A stretch of DNA of 64,000 bases from Streptomyces sp. TRM68367 (lineage in GTDB: Bacteria; Actinomycetota; Actinomycetes; Streptomycetales; Streptomycetaceae). This document shows, in pieces, positions 8,466 through 17,316 of this stretch. The stretch covers positions 61,242-125,241 of the forward strand of contig NZ_JACTVI010000015.1 of NCBI RefSeq assembly GCF_014495685.1. The letters are read 5' to 3'. A program made the position numbers and the translations under genes. The notes under the pieces were generated by a model. That model did not search any database and was not told the origin of the DNA. It saw nothing but the letters and a program-made list of their open reading frames with translations. The number at the start of each line of letters is the position of its first letter. Positions within the stretch are counted from its first letter, which is position 1.

Positions 8466-9695
8466 ATGCATGCCTGGCCCGCTTCCGAAGTCCCCGCCCT
8501 GCCCGGTCAGGGCCGCGACCTGAGGATCCACGACACCGCGACCGGCGGCCTCGTCACCCTCGACCCCGGTCCCGTCGCCCGCATCTACGTCTGCGGCATC
8601 ACTCCGTACGACGCCACCCACATCGGTCACGCGGCGACCTACAACGCGTTCGACCTCGTGCAGCGCGTGTGGCTCGACACCAAGCGGCAGGTTCACTACG
8701 TCCAGAACGTCACCGACGTCGACGACCCGCTGCTGGAGCGGGCCGACCGTGACGGCGTCGACTGGGCCGCCCTCGCCGAGCAGGAGACGGCCCTCTTCCG
8801 CGAGGACATGATCGCGCTGCGGATGCTGCCGCCGCGGCACTACATCGGCGCCGTGGAGGCGATACCCGGCATCGTCCCGCTCGTCGAGCGGCTCCGGGAC
8901 GCGGGCGCCGCCTACGAACTCGAAGGCGACGTCTACTTCTCCGTCGAGTCCGACCCGAACTTCGGAAAGGTCTCCAACCTCGACGCCACGGCCATGCGGC
9001 TGCTGTCCGCCGAGCGTGGCGGCGACCCCGACCGGCCCGGCAAGAAGAACCCCCTCGACCCGATGCTGTGGATGGCCGCCCGGCCCGGCGAGCCCAGCTG
9101 GGAGGGCGGTTCGCTCGGCCGCGGCCGCCCCGGCTGGCACATCGAGTGCGTGGCCATCGCCCTCGATCACCTCGGCATGGGCTTCGACGTCCAGGGCGGC
9201 GGCTCCGACCTCGTCTTCCCGCATCACGAGATGGGCGCCTCCCACGCCCAGGCCCTCACCGGCGAGTTCCCCATGGCCAGGGCGTACGTCCACGCCGGCA
9301 TGGTCGCCCTCGACGGCGAGAAGATGTCCAAGTCCAAGGGCAATCTGGTGTTCGTCTCGCAGCTGCGCCGCGAGGGCGTCGACCCCGCCGCCATCCGGCT
9401 CGCGCTGCTCTCGCACCACTACCGGGCCGACTGGGAGTGGACCGACCAGGTGCTCCAGGACGCCCTCGCGCGGCTCGAGCGCTGGCGGTCCGCCGTGTCC
9501 CGGCCCGACGGCCCGCCCGCCGAGGCCCTCGTCGAGGAGATCCGCGAGGCCCTGGCCGACGACCTGGACTCCCCGGCGGCGCTCGCCGCGGTCGACCGCT
9601 GGGCCGCGCTCCAGCACGAGCACGGCGGCACGGACACCGGCGCCCCCGGCGTCGTCTCCCGCGCCGCGGACGCACTGCTCGGCGTCGCCCTCTAG
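8466..9695 (+). CDS. mshC: Cysteine:GlcN-Ins ligase MshC
   Basis: 409 aa, the usual MshC length. It joins L-cysteine to the amino sugar of GlcN-Ins with ATP, the third step of mycothiol biosynthesis, in the cytoplasm. It is a paralogue of cysteinyl-tRNA synthetase: [22 protein letters not shown] (about 39-60) contains the zinc-ligand Cys and the HIGH motif, and EKMSKSKGN (about 280-288) is the KMSKS loop. [13 protein letters not shown] and [15 protein letters not shown] hold further conserved Cys/His residues. It is shorter than CysS and has the MshC-type N-terminus ([12 protein letters not shown]), which separates it from a true CysS. It appears to have its own leaderless promoter and a perfect hairpin terminator downstream. 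Confidence 0.97.
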   Translation: MHAWPASEVPALPGQGRDLRIHDTATGGLVTLDPGPVARIYVCGITPYDATHIGHAATYNAFDLVQRVWLDTKRQVHYVQNVTDVDDPLLERADRDGVDWAALAEQETALFREDMIALRMLPPRHYIGAVEAIPGIVPLVERLRDAGAAYELEGDVYFSVESDPNFGKVSNLDATAMRLLSAERGGDPDRPGKKNPLDPMLWMAARPGEPSWEGGSLGRGRPGWHIECVAIALDHLGMGFDVQGGGSDLVFPHHEMGASHAQALTGEFPMARAYVHAGMVALDGEKMSKSKGNLVFVSQLRREGVDPAAIRLALLSHHYRADWEWTDQVLQDALARLERWRSAVSRPDGPPAEALVEEIREALADDLDSPAALAAVDRWAALQHEHGGTDTGAPGVVSRAADALLGVAL

Positions 9696-9716
9696 CCGGG
9701 CCCGCGGCAAGAAGCG

Positions 9717-9748
9717 AAGGGGCGGTACGCGCACGCGTACCGCCCCTT
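9717..9748. terminator. Bidirectional hairpin terminator (mshC / PAC2 gene)
   Basis: Perfect 14-bp inverted repeat (9717-9730 and 9735-9748, arm AAGGGGCGGTACGC) with a 4-nt loop, placed between the convergent stops of mshC and the PAC2-family gene. Confidence 0.85.
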
Positions 9749-9783
9749 CCCCGTTTCTTCCCAGTCCGGTGAACGGCTCAGTC

Positions 9784-10779
9784 TCAGTCCTCCGACGAGT
9801 CCTCGTCGTCCCCGCTCGCCTTCGGCGGCTTCGGAGGCCGCGCCCGGCCGCCCGGGTTGTCCCGGTCTCGCAGAAAAGGCGCACCCGGCGGGGCCTCGCC
9901 GCCGTCCGCGGTGGCGTGCCCGCCGGGCTGGCCGCTGCCGCCGTCCCGGCGCCGCAGATACCGCTCGAACTCGCGGGCGATGGCCTCGCCCGACGCCTCC
10001 GGCAGTTCGGCGGTGTCCCGGGCCTCCTCCAGCGTCTGGACGTACTCCGCGACCTCGCTGTCCTCGGCGGCCAGCTGATCCACGCCCACCTGCCACGCGC
10101 GCGCGTCCTCGGCCAGCTCGCCCAGCGGGATGCGCACGTCGATCAGGTCCTCCAGGCGGTTGAGGAGAGCCAGCGTCGCCTTCGGGTTCGGCGGCTGCGA
10201 GACGTAGTGCGGGACGGCCGCCCACAGCGACACCGCCGGCACGCCCGCGTGCGTGCACGCCTCCTGAAGGACACCGACGATGCCCGTGGGGCCCTCGTAC
10301 TTGGTCTCCTCCAGGTCCATGCGACGGGCCAGGTCCGGGTCGGACGTGGTCCCGCTGATCGGAACCGGACGCGTGTGCGGGGTGTCGCCGAGCAGGGCGC
10401 CCAGGACGACCACCAGCTCCACGCCCAGTTCGTGCGCGAAGCCGAGCAGCTCGTTGCAGAACGAGCGCCAGCGCATGGACGGTTCGATGCCCCGGACCAG
10501 TACGAGATCCCGCGGCTTGTCGCCGCCGACCCGGACCACCGACAACCTTGTCGTCGGCCAGGTGATCTTCCGTACGCCCGCATCCATCCACACCGTGGGG
10601 CGGTTCACCTGGAAGTCGTAGTAGTCCTCGGCGTCCAGCGCCGCGAACACCTCGCCCTTCCATTCCCTGTCGAGATGCGCGACCGCGGTGGAGGCGGCGT
10701 CGCCGGCATCGTTCCAGCCCTCGAACGCGGCCACCATGACTGGGTCGATCAGCTCGGGAACTCCCTCCAGCTCGATCAC
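9784..10779 (-). CDS. PAC2 family protein
   Basis: 331 aa from GTG 10779. MIELEGVPELIDPVMVAAFEGWNDAGDAAS, then WMDAGVRKITWP and VELVVVLGALLGDTPHTRPVPISGT, are hallmarks of the actinobacterial PAC2 family, related to eukaryotic proteasome assembly chaperone 2. A proteasome operon lies 25 kb away, but family members also occur in bacteria without proteasomes, so a proteasome role is only a possibility. The last 50 residues are low-complexity (Gly/Pro, then acidic EDSSED). It is monocistronic, with a shared terminator after its stop. Confidence 0.9.
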   Translation of the reverse strand: MIELEGVPELIDPVMVAAFEGWNDAGDAASTAVAHLDREWKGEVFAALDAEDYYDFQVNRPTVWMDAGVRKITWPTTRLSVVRVGGDKPRDLVLVRGIEPSMRWRSFCNELLGFAHELGVELVVVLGALLGDTPHTRPVPISGTTSDPDLARRMDLEETKYEGPTGIVGVLQEACTHAGVPAVSLWAAVPHYVSQPPNPKATLALLNRLEDLIDVRIPLGELAEDARAWQVGVDQLAAEDSEVAEYVQTLEEARDTAELPEASGEAIAREFERYLRRRDGGSGQPGGHATADGGEAPPGAPFLRDRDNPGGRARPPKPPKASGDDEDSSED

Positions 10780-10968
10780 CCAGTGCCTCCTTCCGACGTG
10801 CCCTCGCTTAACGCCCCAACCTTACGGTGTGCCGCGGGGGCGCCCGCAGCCCCCTTGCACGGGGGAGTGACCCCATCACTGCCCCGCGAGCCACGCCGGA
10901 ACACCCGAGCAGTCATCCGAGCTGTCCACGGCCCCTCCGCTGCCTGCGGCCACCCCGCGAACCGGCGT

Positions 10969-11640
10969 TCACAGCGTGGACCGCAGCCACTGCTCCACGC
11001 TCGCGACGTGCACCGTCGCCCACGACCGCGCCGCCTCCGCGTCCCGGTCGCGCAGGGCGGCGAGGATCGCCCGGTGCTCGCGCAGGGTGCGCCCGACCGC
11101 GTCCTCCTGCGTGAGCCCGCGCCAGATACGCGCGCGCGTGGTGGGGCCGGACAGTCCGTCAAGCAGCGAGCACAGCACGGAGTTTCCCGAGCTCTGCACG
11201 ATGCCGCGGTGGAAGTCCAGGTCGCAGGCGACCAGGTCCTCCACCGACGGGTCGTCGCCGAGCTTGTCCAGCTGGGCGCCGAGCGCGTCCAGTTGCTGTT
11301 CGCTGATGCGCAGAGCGGCCATCGCGGTCGCGGCCGGCTCCAGGATGCGGCGTACGGCCAGGAACTCCAGGACCGTGTCGTCGCGGTGGAAGTCCACGAC
11401 GAAGCTCAGCGCCTCCAGCAGCAGCTGCGGATCGAGGCTGGTGACATACGTGCCGTCGCCCTGGCGCACGTCCAGGATCCGGATCAGCGACAGGGCGCGC
11501 ACGGCCTCCCGCAGGGAGTTGCGGGACAGCCCGAGGTCGGCGGCGAGCTCGCTCTCCTTGGGCAGCCGGTCGCCGGGGCGCAGCGCACCGGAGACGATCA
11601 TTCCCTTGATCTTCTCGATCGCCTCGTCGGTCACTGCCAT
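10969..11640 (-). CDS. FadR/GntR family transcriptional regulator
   Basis: 223 aa. The N-terminal winged helix-turn-helix (MVSGALRPGDRLPKESELAADLGLSRNSLREAVRALSLIRILDVRQGDGTYV, about 14-66) is the GntR domain. The C-terminal helical FCD-type ligand domain includes the metal-type residues DLDFHRGIVQSSGN and H in LREHRAIL. An AGGAGG ribosome-binding site precedes the ATG. The gene is alone between the PAC2 gene and the gyl operon; its target and ligand cannot be inferred. Confidence 0.9.
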   Translation of the reverse strand: MAVTDEAIEKIKGMIVSGALRPGDRLPKESELAADLGLSRNSLREAVRALSLIRILDVRQGDGTYVTSLDPQLLLEALSFVVDFHRDDTVLEFLAVRRILEPAATAMAALRISEQQLDALGAQLDKLGDDPSVEDLVACDLDFHRGIVQSSGNSVLCSLLDGLSGPTTRARIWRGLTQEDAVGRTLREHRAILAALRDRDAEAARSWATVHVASVEQWLRSTL

Positions 11641-11731
11641 GGCCGGCCTCCTGTCGCTCAGGCATGTCGGTAAGACATCCGATGTTACGGGGGCCGGCTC
11701 GCCCGCGGTCCCACGTTGTCCGCGCAGGTGA

Positions 11732-11765
11732 AAGGGGCGGCTCCGTCGGTGTGGAGCCGCCCCTT
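11732..11765. terminator. Hairpin terminator of the glycerol operon
   Basis: Perfect 13-bp inverted repeat AAGGGGCGGCTCC (11732-11744 and 11753-11765) with an 8-nt loop, 50 bp beyond the glpD stop on the minus strand. Confidence 0.85.
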
Positions 11766-11815
11766 CCGTTCCCGGCGGGCCGGGCCTGTCCGGGCCTGTG
11801 GGACCTACCTCACGC

Positions 11816-13432
11816 CTACTCCTTGTCGAGCAGGTCCTGGACCTTCGTACGGACCTCGTCCGTGGCCAGGCCGCGGATGGTCAGCGTCGTACGGCGGCGC
11901 AGCACGTCGTCCGGCGTCTCGGCCCACTCGTGGTCACGGGCCCAGACGACCTGCGCCCAGATCTCCGGGGCGTCCGGGTGGACGCGCTCGGCCAGCTCCG
12001 GGTTGTCGTTGGCCAGCCGCGCGATGTCGAAGGCCAGCGAGCCGTAGTGCGTGGCCAGGTGCCTGGCGGTGTCCGCGGCCATGCGCGGGCCGGGCGCCGG
12101 GTGGTCGGTCAGCAGGCGGTGGGCGACCGCGCGTGGGTTGGCGATGCCGGGCAGCGGCAGCTTCTTCGGCAGGGAGGCGATCGGCTCGAAGTCGTCGCCG
12201 AGCGGATGGCCCGGCAGGGACTCCAGCTTCTTCATGACCGTACGGCCGATGTGCCGGAAGGTCGTCCACTTGCCGCCCGCGACGGACAGCATGCCGCCCC
12301 GGCCCTCAGTGACGACGGTCTCCCGCTTGGCCTTGGCCGTGTCGCCGGGGCCGCCCGGCAGCACGCGCAGGCCCGCGAAGGCGTATGTGATGAGGTCCCG
12401 GTCGAGCTGCTGGTCGCGGACGGAGAAGGCGGCCTCGTCAAGGATCTGGGCTATGTCCTTGTCGCCCACGGCGACATCCCCGGGGTCGCCCTCGTACACC
12501 TCGTCGGTCGTGCCGAGCAGCAGCATGTCCTCCCAGGGGAGGGCGAAGGTGATCCGGTACTTGTCGATCGGGGTGGCGAGCGCGGCCCGCCACAGGGAGG
12601 TGCGCTTCAGGACCAGGTGCGCGCCCTTGGAGAGGCGGATGGACGGGGCCGCGTTCGGGTTCTCCATCCGGCGCAGGTGGTCGACCCACGGGCCGGTCGC
12701 GTTCAGCACCAGACGCGCGGTGACACCGAACTCGTCACCGGAGAGGCGGTCGCGCAGCTCGGCACCGGTGACCCGGCCCCGGGTGAAGCGCAGGCCCGTC
12801 ACCTCGGCGTGGTTGAGGACCACCGCGCCCGCCTCGACGGCCGCGCGGACCGTCATCAGCGCCATGCGCGCGTCGTTCATCTGGTCGTCGCCGTACACGG
12901 CCACGGCCTTCAGGTTCTCCGTGCGCAGCTCGGGCACGTCCTGCGCCGCCTTCGCCGGCGAGAGCAGGTGGCCGACGCCGTCACCGAACGCGGACAGCGC
13001 GGAGTAGGCGAAGACGCCCGCCCCGAGCTTCGCCGCGCCGTGCGGCCCGCCCTTGTACACGGGGAGGTAGAACGTGAGCGGGTTCGCCAGGTGCGGGGCC
13101 ACCTGGCGGGAGACCGCACGGCGCTCGAAGTGGTTCTCCGCCACCAGCTTCACCGCGCCGGTCTGCAGGTAGCGCAGACCGCCGTGGAGCAGCTTGGAGG
13201 AGGCGGAGGAGGTGGCGCCGGCGAAGTCGCCGGCGTCGACCAGAGCCACCCTGAGGCCGGACTGCGCGGCGTGCCAGGCGGTGGAGATGCCCAGGATGCC
13301 GCCGCCGATCACGAGAAGGTCGTACGACGCCTTGGCGAGCTGTTCCCGGGTCTCGGCGCGGCTCGGGCCTACGCCGGAGGCCGGGCGGGTCCCCAGCGCA
13401 GGCACGGACTGCAGGGTGGACTGAGTGGTCAT
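11816..13432 (-). CDS. glpD: Glycerol-3-phosphate dehydrogenase GlpD
   Basis: 538 aa. FAD-dependent, membrane-associated enzyme oxidising sn-glycerol 3-phosphate to dihydroxyacetone phosphate and feeding electrons to the respiratory chain. The Rossmann FAD motif is at YDLLVIGGGILGISTAWHAA (about 35-54), followed by the GATSSASSKLLHGGLRYL family signature; GGKWTTFRHIG lies in the C-terminal half. It is the last gene of the gyl operon, starting 18 nt after the glpK stop and followed by a terminator. It is induced with the operon by glycerol/glycerol 3-phosphate through GylR, by analogy with S. coelicolor. Confidence 0.96.
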   Translation of the reverse strand: MTTQSTLQSVPALGTRPASGVGPSRAETREQLAKASYDLLVIGGGILGISTAWHAAQSGLRVALVDAGDFAGATSSASSKLLHGGLRYLQTGAVKLVAENHFERRAVSRQVAPHLANPLTFYLPVYKGGPHGAAKLGAGVFAYSALSAFGDGVGHLLSPAKAAQDVPELRTENLKAVAVYGDDQMNDARMALMTVRAAVEAGAVVLNHAEVTGLRFTRGRVTGAELRDRLSGDEFGVTARLVLNATGPWVDHLRRMENPNAAPSIRLSKGAHLVLKRTSLWRAALATPIDKYRITFALPWEDMLLLGTTDEVYEGDPGDVAVGDKDIAQILDEAAFSVRDQQLDRDLITYAFAGLRVLPGGPGDTAKAKRETVVTEGRGGMLSVAGGKWTTFRHIGRTVMKKLESLPGHPLGDDFEPIASLPKKLPLPGIANPRAVAHRLLTDHPAPGPRMAADTARHLATHYGSLAFDIARLANDNPELAERVHPDAPEIWAQVVWARDHEWAETPDDVLRRRTTLTIRGLATDEVRTKVQDLLDKE

Positions 13433-13450
13433 GCGGTTTCTTACTCCTCG

Positions 13451-14989
13451 TCAGTCTTCCTCGGGGATCCAGCCCATGGTCCGCTCGACGGCCTTGAGCC
13501 AGTTCTTGTACTCACGGTCGCGGGTCTCCGCGTCCATGCGGGGGGTCCACTCGGCGGCCCGCCGCCAGTTCTGGCGCAGGTCGTCTGTGCTGTTCCAGAA
13601 GCCGACGGCGAGACCGGCGGCGTAGGCGGCGCCGAGGCAGGTGGTCTCGGCGACCATCGGGCGCACCACGGGGGCGTCCAGGACGTCGGCGAGCGTCTGC
13701 ATCAGCAGGTTGTTGGCGGTCATGCCGCCGTCGACCTTGAGGGTCACGAGCTCGTCGCCGGAGTCCTTGACCATGGCGTCGGCGATCTCCCGCGTCTGCC
13801 AGGCGGTGGCCTCCAGGACGGCGCGCGCGAGGTGCGCCTTGGTGACGTACCGGGTCAGGCCGGCGATCACACCGCGGGCGTCGGAGCGCCAGTGCGGGGC
13901 GAACAGGCCGGAGAAGGCGGGCACGAAGTAGGCGCCGCCGTTGTCCTCGACCGAGAGCGCGAGCGTCTCGATCTCGGCGGCGGTGGAGATCAGGCCCATC
14001 TGGTCGCGCATCCACTGCACCAGCGAGCCGGTGACGGCGATCGAGCCCTCCAGGGCGTAGACCGTCGGCTGGTCGCCGATCTTGTAGCCGACCGTGGTCA
14101 GCAGACCCGCATAGGAGTTGATGATCTTGTCACCGGTGTTCATCACCATGAAGGTGCCGGTGCCGTACGTCGACTTGGTCTCGCCCTCGGAGAAGCAGGT
14201 CTGGCCGAACAGCGCTGCCTGCTGGTCGCCCAGCGCGGAGGCGACCGGGATGCCGCCGAGCAGCTCGCCCAGCTTGCCGCCCTTGATCTCGCCGTAGATC
14301 TCGGCGGAGGAGCGGATCTCCGGCAGGATCTGCATCGGCACGCCGATGGACTCGCAGATCTTGTCGTCCCACTCCATGGTGTGGAGGTTCATCAGCAGGG
14401 TGCGGGAGGCGTTGGTGACGTCGGTGACGTGGCGCCCGCCGTTCACCCCGCCGGTCAGGTTCCAGATGACCCAGCTGTCCATGGTGCCGAAGAGGATGTC
14501 GCCCGCCTCGGCGCGCTCCTTCAGACCGTCGACGTTGTCGAGCAGCCAGCGGGCCTTGGGACCGGCGAAGTAGGAGGCCAGCGGCAGGCCGGTCTCGCGG
14601 CGGAAGCGGTCCTGGCCGACGTTGCGGCCGAGCTCCCTGCACAGGGTGTCGGTGCGGGTGTCCTGCCAGACTATGGCGTTGTGGACCGGCTCACCGGTGT
14701 TCCGGTCCCACAGCACGGTGGTCTCGCGCTGGTTGGTGATGCCGATGGCCTTGATGTCGTCACGGGTGATGCCGGCCTTGGCGACGGCCCCGGCGACGAC
14801 CTCCTGGACGTTGGTCCAGATCTCGGTGGCGTTGTGCTCCACCCAGCCCGGCTTCGGGAAGATCTGCTCGTGTTCCTTCTGGTCGACGGAGACGATCCGG
14901 CCGTCGCGGTCGAAGATGATGCACCGGCTGGAGGTGGTGCCCTGGTCGATGGCTGCGATGAAAGGGCCGGCGGTGTGGGCGTCGGTCAC
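13451..14989 (-). CDS. glpK: Glycerol kinase GlpK
   Basis: 512 aa from GTG 14989. The upstream open frame to 15217 is excluded because it lies over the glpF stop and is not family-like. It phosphorylates glycerol to glycerol 3-phosphate with ATP. FGGY-kinase signatures are present: [21 protein letters not shown] at the N-terminus, [17 protein letters not shown], and [15 protein letters not shown] (ATP site). A ribosome-binding site (AGGAGCAC) precedes the start. Second structural gene of the gyl operon, between glpF and glpD. Confidence 0.97.
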   Translation of the reverse strand: MTDAHTAGPFIAAIDQGTTSSRCIIFDRDGRIVSVDQKEHEQIFPKPGWVEHNATEIWTNVQEVVAGAVAKAGITRDDIKAIGITNQRETTVLWDRNTGEPVHNAIVWQDTRTDTLCRELGRNVGQDRFRRETGLPLASYFAGPKARWLLDNVDGLKERAEAGDILFGTMDSWVIWNLTGGVNGGRHVTDVTNASRTLLMNLHTMEWDDKICESIGVPMQILPEIRSSAEIYGEIKGGKLGELLGGIPVASALGDQQAALFGQTCFSEGETKSTYGTGTFMVMNTGDKIINSYAGLLTTVGYKIGDQPTVYALEGSIAVTGSLVQWMRDQMGLISTAAEIETLALSVEDNGGAYFVPAFSGLFAPHWRSDARGVIAGLTRYVTKAHLARAVLEATAWQTREIADAMVKDSGDELVTLKVDGGMTANNLLMQTLADVLDAPVVRPMVAETTCLGAAYAAGLAVGFWNSTDDLRQNWRRAAEWTPRMDAETRDREYKNWLKAVERTMGWIPEED

Positions 14990-15071
14990 TGTGTGCTCCT
15001 GAGGTACCGTGGTCAATGGCTGTACGTACGGCGCGTGCTGTGCGTTTCCACAACCCGCAGGCCTGATCTTC

Positions 15072-15875
15072 CTAGGCGAAGGCGACGTTGTAGATGCCTG
15101 CGGCGAGCGCACCGCCGAGCAGCGGTCCGACCACGGGGACCCAGGCGTAGGCCCAGTCGGAACCGCCCTTGTTGGGCAGCGGCAGCAGGGCGTGCACGAT
15201 GCGCGGACCGAGGTCACGGGCCGGGTTGATGGCGTAGCCGGTCGGGCCGCCGAGGGACAGGCCGATCGACACGACCACGAGCGCGGTGATCAGGCCGCCC
15301 AGCGTGCTGAGGCCCTTGGTGCCGTTGTCGGTCACGTTCAGCCCCTGGGTGAGCACGGCGAGCACCAGCACCATCGTGCCGATGACCTCCGTGGCGACGT
15401 TCTGCCAGGCGACCCGGACCTCGGGCCCGGTGGAGAAGACGCCGAGCACCGGACCGGCACCCGGCTCCTGGGCCTCGACGGCCTTGGCCTTGGTGGCCTG
15501 CGCACCCGGACCGCCGACGATCTCCCGGTCGGTGAGGTGGGCGTGGAACTGGCCGTAGTACGCGATCCAGATCAGGGACGCGCCGATCATCGCGCCGAGC
15601 ATCTGTCCGGCCCAGTACACCGGAACGGTGCTCCAGTCGCCGTCCTTGATCGCGATGCCCAGGGTCACGGCCGGGTTCAGCTGGGCGCCGGACAGCGGCG
15701 CCGCGATGTAGACCGCCGTGAGCACTGCGAAGCCCCACCCGAAGGTGATGGCGAGCCAGCCGGCGTTGCGGGCCTTGGAGGCCTTCAGGGTGACGGCGGC
15801 GCAGACTCCACCGCCGAGCAGGATGAGTATGGCGGTACCGATGGTCTCACCGATGAAGATGTCGGAGCTGGACAC
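15072..15875 (-). CDS. glpF: Glycerol uptake facilitator GlpF (MIP family)
   Basis: 267 aa from GTG 15875 with AAAGGAG upstream. Membrane channel for facilitated glycerol entry. Both aquaporin half-helix motifs are present: QLNPAVTLG (about residues 67-75) and the second NPA in [11 protein letters not shown] (about 222-232); six membrane spans are expected. A longer loop between the halves (about 115-150, [24 protein letters not shown]) is typical of Streptomyces members. First structural gene of the operon, 80 bp downstream of a GylR-type palindrome. Confidence 0.96.
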   Translation of the reverse strand: MSSSDIFIGETIGTAILILLGGGVCAAVTLKASKARNAGWLAITFGWGFAVLTAVYIAAPLSGAQLNPAVTLGIAIKDGDWSTVPVYWAGQMLGAMIGASLIWIAYYGQFHAHLTDREIVGGPGAQATKAKAVEAQEPGAGPVLGVFSTGPEVRVAWQNVATEVIGTMVLVLAVLTQGLNVTDNGTKGLSTLGGLITALVVVSIGLSLGGPTGYAINPARDLGPRIVHALLPLPNKGGSDWAYAWVPVVGPLLGGALAAGIYNVAFA

Positions 15876-15954
15876 CCGCGACTCCTTTGTCCTTCGTCCA
15901 GGGGCAGTGCTACCGGCCTGGCGTTGTCACACTCTAGCGCGTATTGCCGGTAGG

Positions 15955-15973
15955 TGTTCGACAATGTCGACCA
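15955..15973. promoter_or_regulatory. GylR operator candidate upstream of glpF
   Basis: 19-bp pseudo-palindrome (TGTTCGACA-A-TGTCGACCA, 8 of 9 pairs), 80 bp upstream of the glpF start. A near copy precedes gylR. A TAGAGT -10 candidate for glpF lies between site and gene (minus strand, complement of 15932-15937). Binding by GylR is inferred from position and from the known S. coelicolor system. Confidence 0.7.
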
Positions 15974-16167
15974 ACGGACGGGAGTCTTGCTTCGGCGTTA
16001 CGCGCCCGTCAAGGGTTCTGTTATCGAAAGCACGATCGTTATTGATCGCGACGGGTTATCGATCTTCGGTGACTGTGTGTCCACATGTGCCCGACATGCG
16101 TGCTTCGTGGCAGGCCCGGCAGCCCGGTGGCCGGAACGCCGGCAGGGGCGTCCCGGTCCTCTCGTGT

Positions 16168-16203
16168 GTCTCGTAAGTCTCGTAAGTCTCGTAAGTCTCG
16201 TAC
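16168..16203. repeat. Four tandem 9-bp repeats (GTCTCGTAA)
   Basis: Three exact copies of GTCTCGTAA and a fourth ending in C, in the noncoding stretch just past the gylR stop. The rest of the 350-bp gylR-glpF gap holds the glpF operator and promoter and no supportable gene. Confidence 0.9.
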
Positions 16204-16225
16204 GTCCGTACCGGCGCCGTACGCC

Positions 16226-16990
16226 TCAGAACCGCCCGGCGCCCAGGTCCCGCGACACCGCGCGGGCGCAGTCCCGTACCGCCGCGATCAGCTCGGGGCG
16301 CAGCTCACCGTCCCGGCACAGCCGCTCCACGGCGCCGGTGACGCCGACCGCGCCCACCGGCATGCGCCGCCGGTCGTGGATCGGCGCGGCGACGGAGGCG
16401 ACGCCCTCCCAGGTCTCCTCGACGTCGGCGGCGTACCCCCGCGCGCGCGTGATATCGAGGACGTGCTCGAATCTCTCCAGCTCGCACACGGTCCGGTCCG
16501 TGAACGGCTTGCGGTCGGCCTCGATCGCCTCGCTGTGCGCGACCGGGTCGTAGGCGGAGAGCACCTTGCCAAGGGCTGTGGAGTGCAGCGGCTGCATGGC
16601 CCCGATCTCCAGGACCTGCCGGCTGTCGTCGGGCCGGAAGACGTGGTGCACGATCAGTACGCCCTGCTGGTGCAGCACGCCCAGGTAGACGCTCTCGCCG
16701 CTGGAGCGGGCCAGGTCGTCCGTCCACACCAGGGCTCGCGCGCGCAGCTCGTGCACGTCGAGGTAGGTGGTGCCCAGGCGCAGCAGCTCGGCGCCCAGCT
16801 GGTAGCGCCCGGAGGTGTCGTCCTGCTCGACGAAGCCCTCCTGCTGGAGGGTGCGCAGGATGCCGTGAGCGGTGCCTTTGGCGAGGCCCAGCGAGGAGGC
16901 GATGTCCGACAGGCCGAGCCGCCGCTCGCCGCCCGCGAGCAGTCTCAGCATCGCGGCCGCCCGTTCGAGCGACTGGATGTTCCGTGCCAT
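16226..16990 (-). CDS. gylR: Glycerol operon regulator GylR (IclR family)
   Basis: 254 aa from ATG 16990. Longer in-frame extensions upstream run through the promoter/operator and are rejected. The N-terminal winged helix (LERAAAMLRLLAGGERRLGLSDIASSLGLAKGTAHGILRTLQQEGFV, about 7-53) is followed by the IclR effector domain with typical ALGKVLSAYDP and GVTGAVERLC segments. In S. coelicolor GylR represses the gyl operon and itself, and glycerol 3-phosphate relieves this. Here the gene lies upstream of glpF-glpK-glpD in the same direction, and a palindrome precedes both gylR and glpF. Confidence 0.95.
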   Translation of the reverse strand: MARNIQSLERAAAMLRLLAGGERRLGLSDIASSLGLAKGTAHGILRTLQQEGFVEQDDTSGRYQLGAELLRLGTTYLDVHELRARALVWTDDLARSSGESVYLGVLHQQGVLIVHHVFRPDDSRQVLEIGAMQPLHSTALGKVLSAYDPVAHSEAIEADRKPFTDRTVCELERFEHVLDITRARGYAADVEETWEGVASVAAPIHDRRRMPVGAVGVTGAVERLCRDGELRPELIAAVRDCARAVSRDLGAGRF

Positions 16991-17042
16991 CGCCGTCCTG
17001 CCTCCGTCCCCTTCGACCGTCGACCCGCGACGCCGCTGCCGC

Positions 17043-17061
17043 CGTTCGGCAATGTCGAACA
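17043..17061. promoter_or_regulatory. GylR operator candidate upstream of gylR
   Basis: 19-bp pseudo-palindrome (CGTTCGGCA-A-TGTCGAACA, 7 of 9 pairs), 53 bp before gylR. It shares the core TTCGRCAATGTCGA with the glpF site, indicating autoregulation. The rest of the 326-bp gylR-metH gap holds the metH promoter. Confidence 0.7.
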
Positions 17062-17234
17062 CTACCGGTCGATGCCGACCTCCCGCTAATGTTCCGGCGC
17101 CATCCACCGCCATTCGCCCCCGATCCGCCGGCATCCGCGGCGTGTACCCGTGACCTTTCGGCCAACTGTCGGCAATCCGGACGCCACCTGAGTCCGTCCC
17201 GTGGACGCCCTGCCCATCCGAGCCGACTCCCGGT

Positions 17235-17240
17235 TAGGCT
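17235..17240 (+). promoter_or_regulatory. metH -10 element TAGGCT
   Basis: TAGGCT followed by a leader of about 70 nt that ends in the GAGGGAG ribosome-binding site of metH. I see no cobalamin riboswitch in the 180 bp upstream. Confidence 0.4.
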
Positions 17241-17316
17241 GATCCGGTGCCCTTGCTTCCGCACACGCGCGGGAGCCGCATAGCCGACAGCCGTCGCACC
17301 CGAGGGAGCCCTTTTC

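Noticed and set aside
11798..15229. 1143-codon plus-strand frame across glpD and glpK
   Set aside because: Antisense shadow of two certain metabolic genes.
17135..17316. Cobalamin riboswitch upstream of metH
   Set aside because: Only a GCCACCTG-like stretch is present; the other conserved boxes and the needed length are missing.
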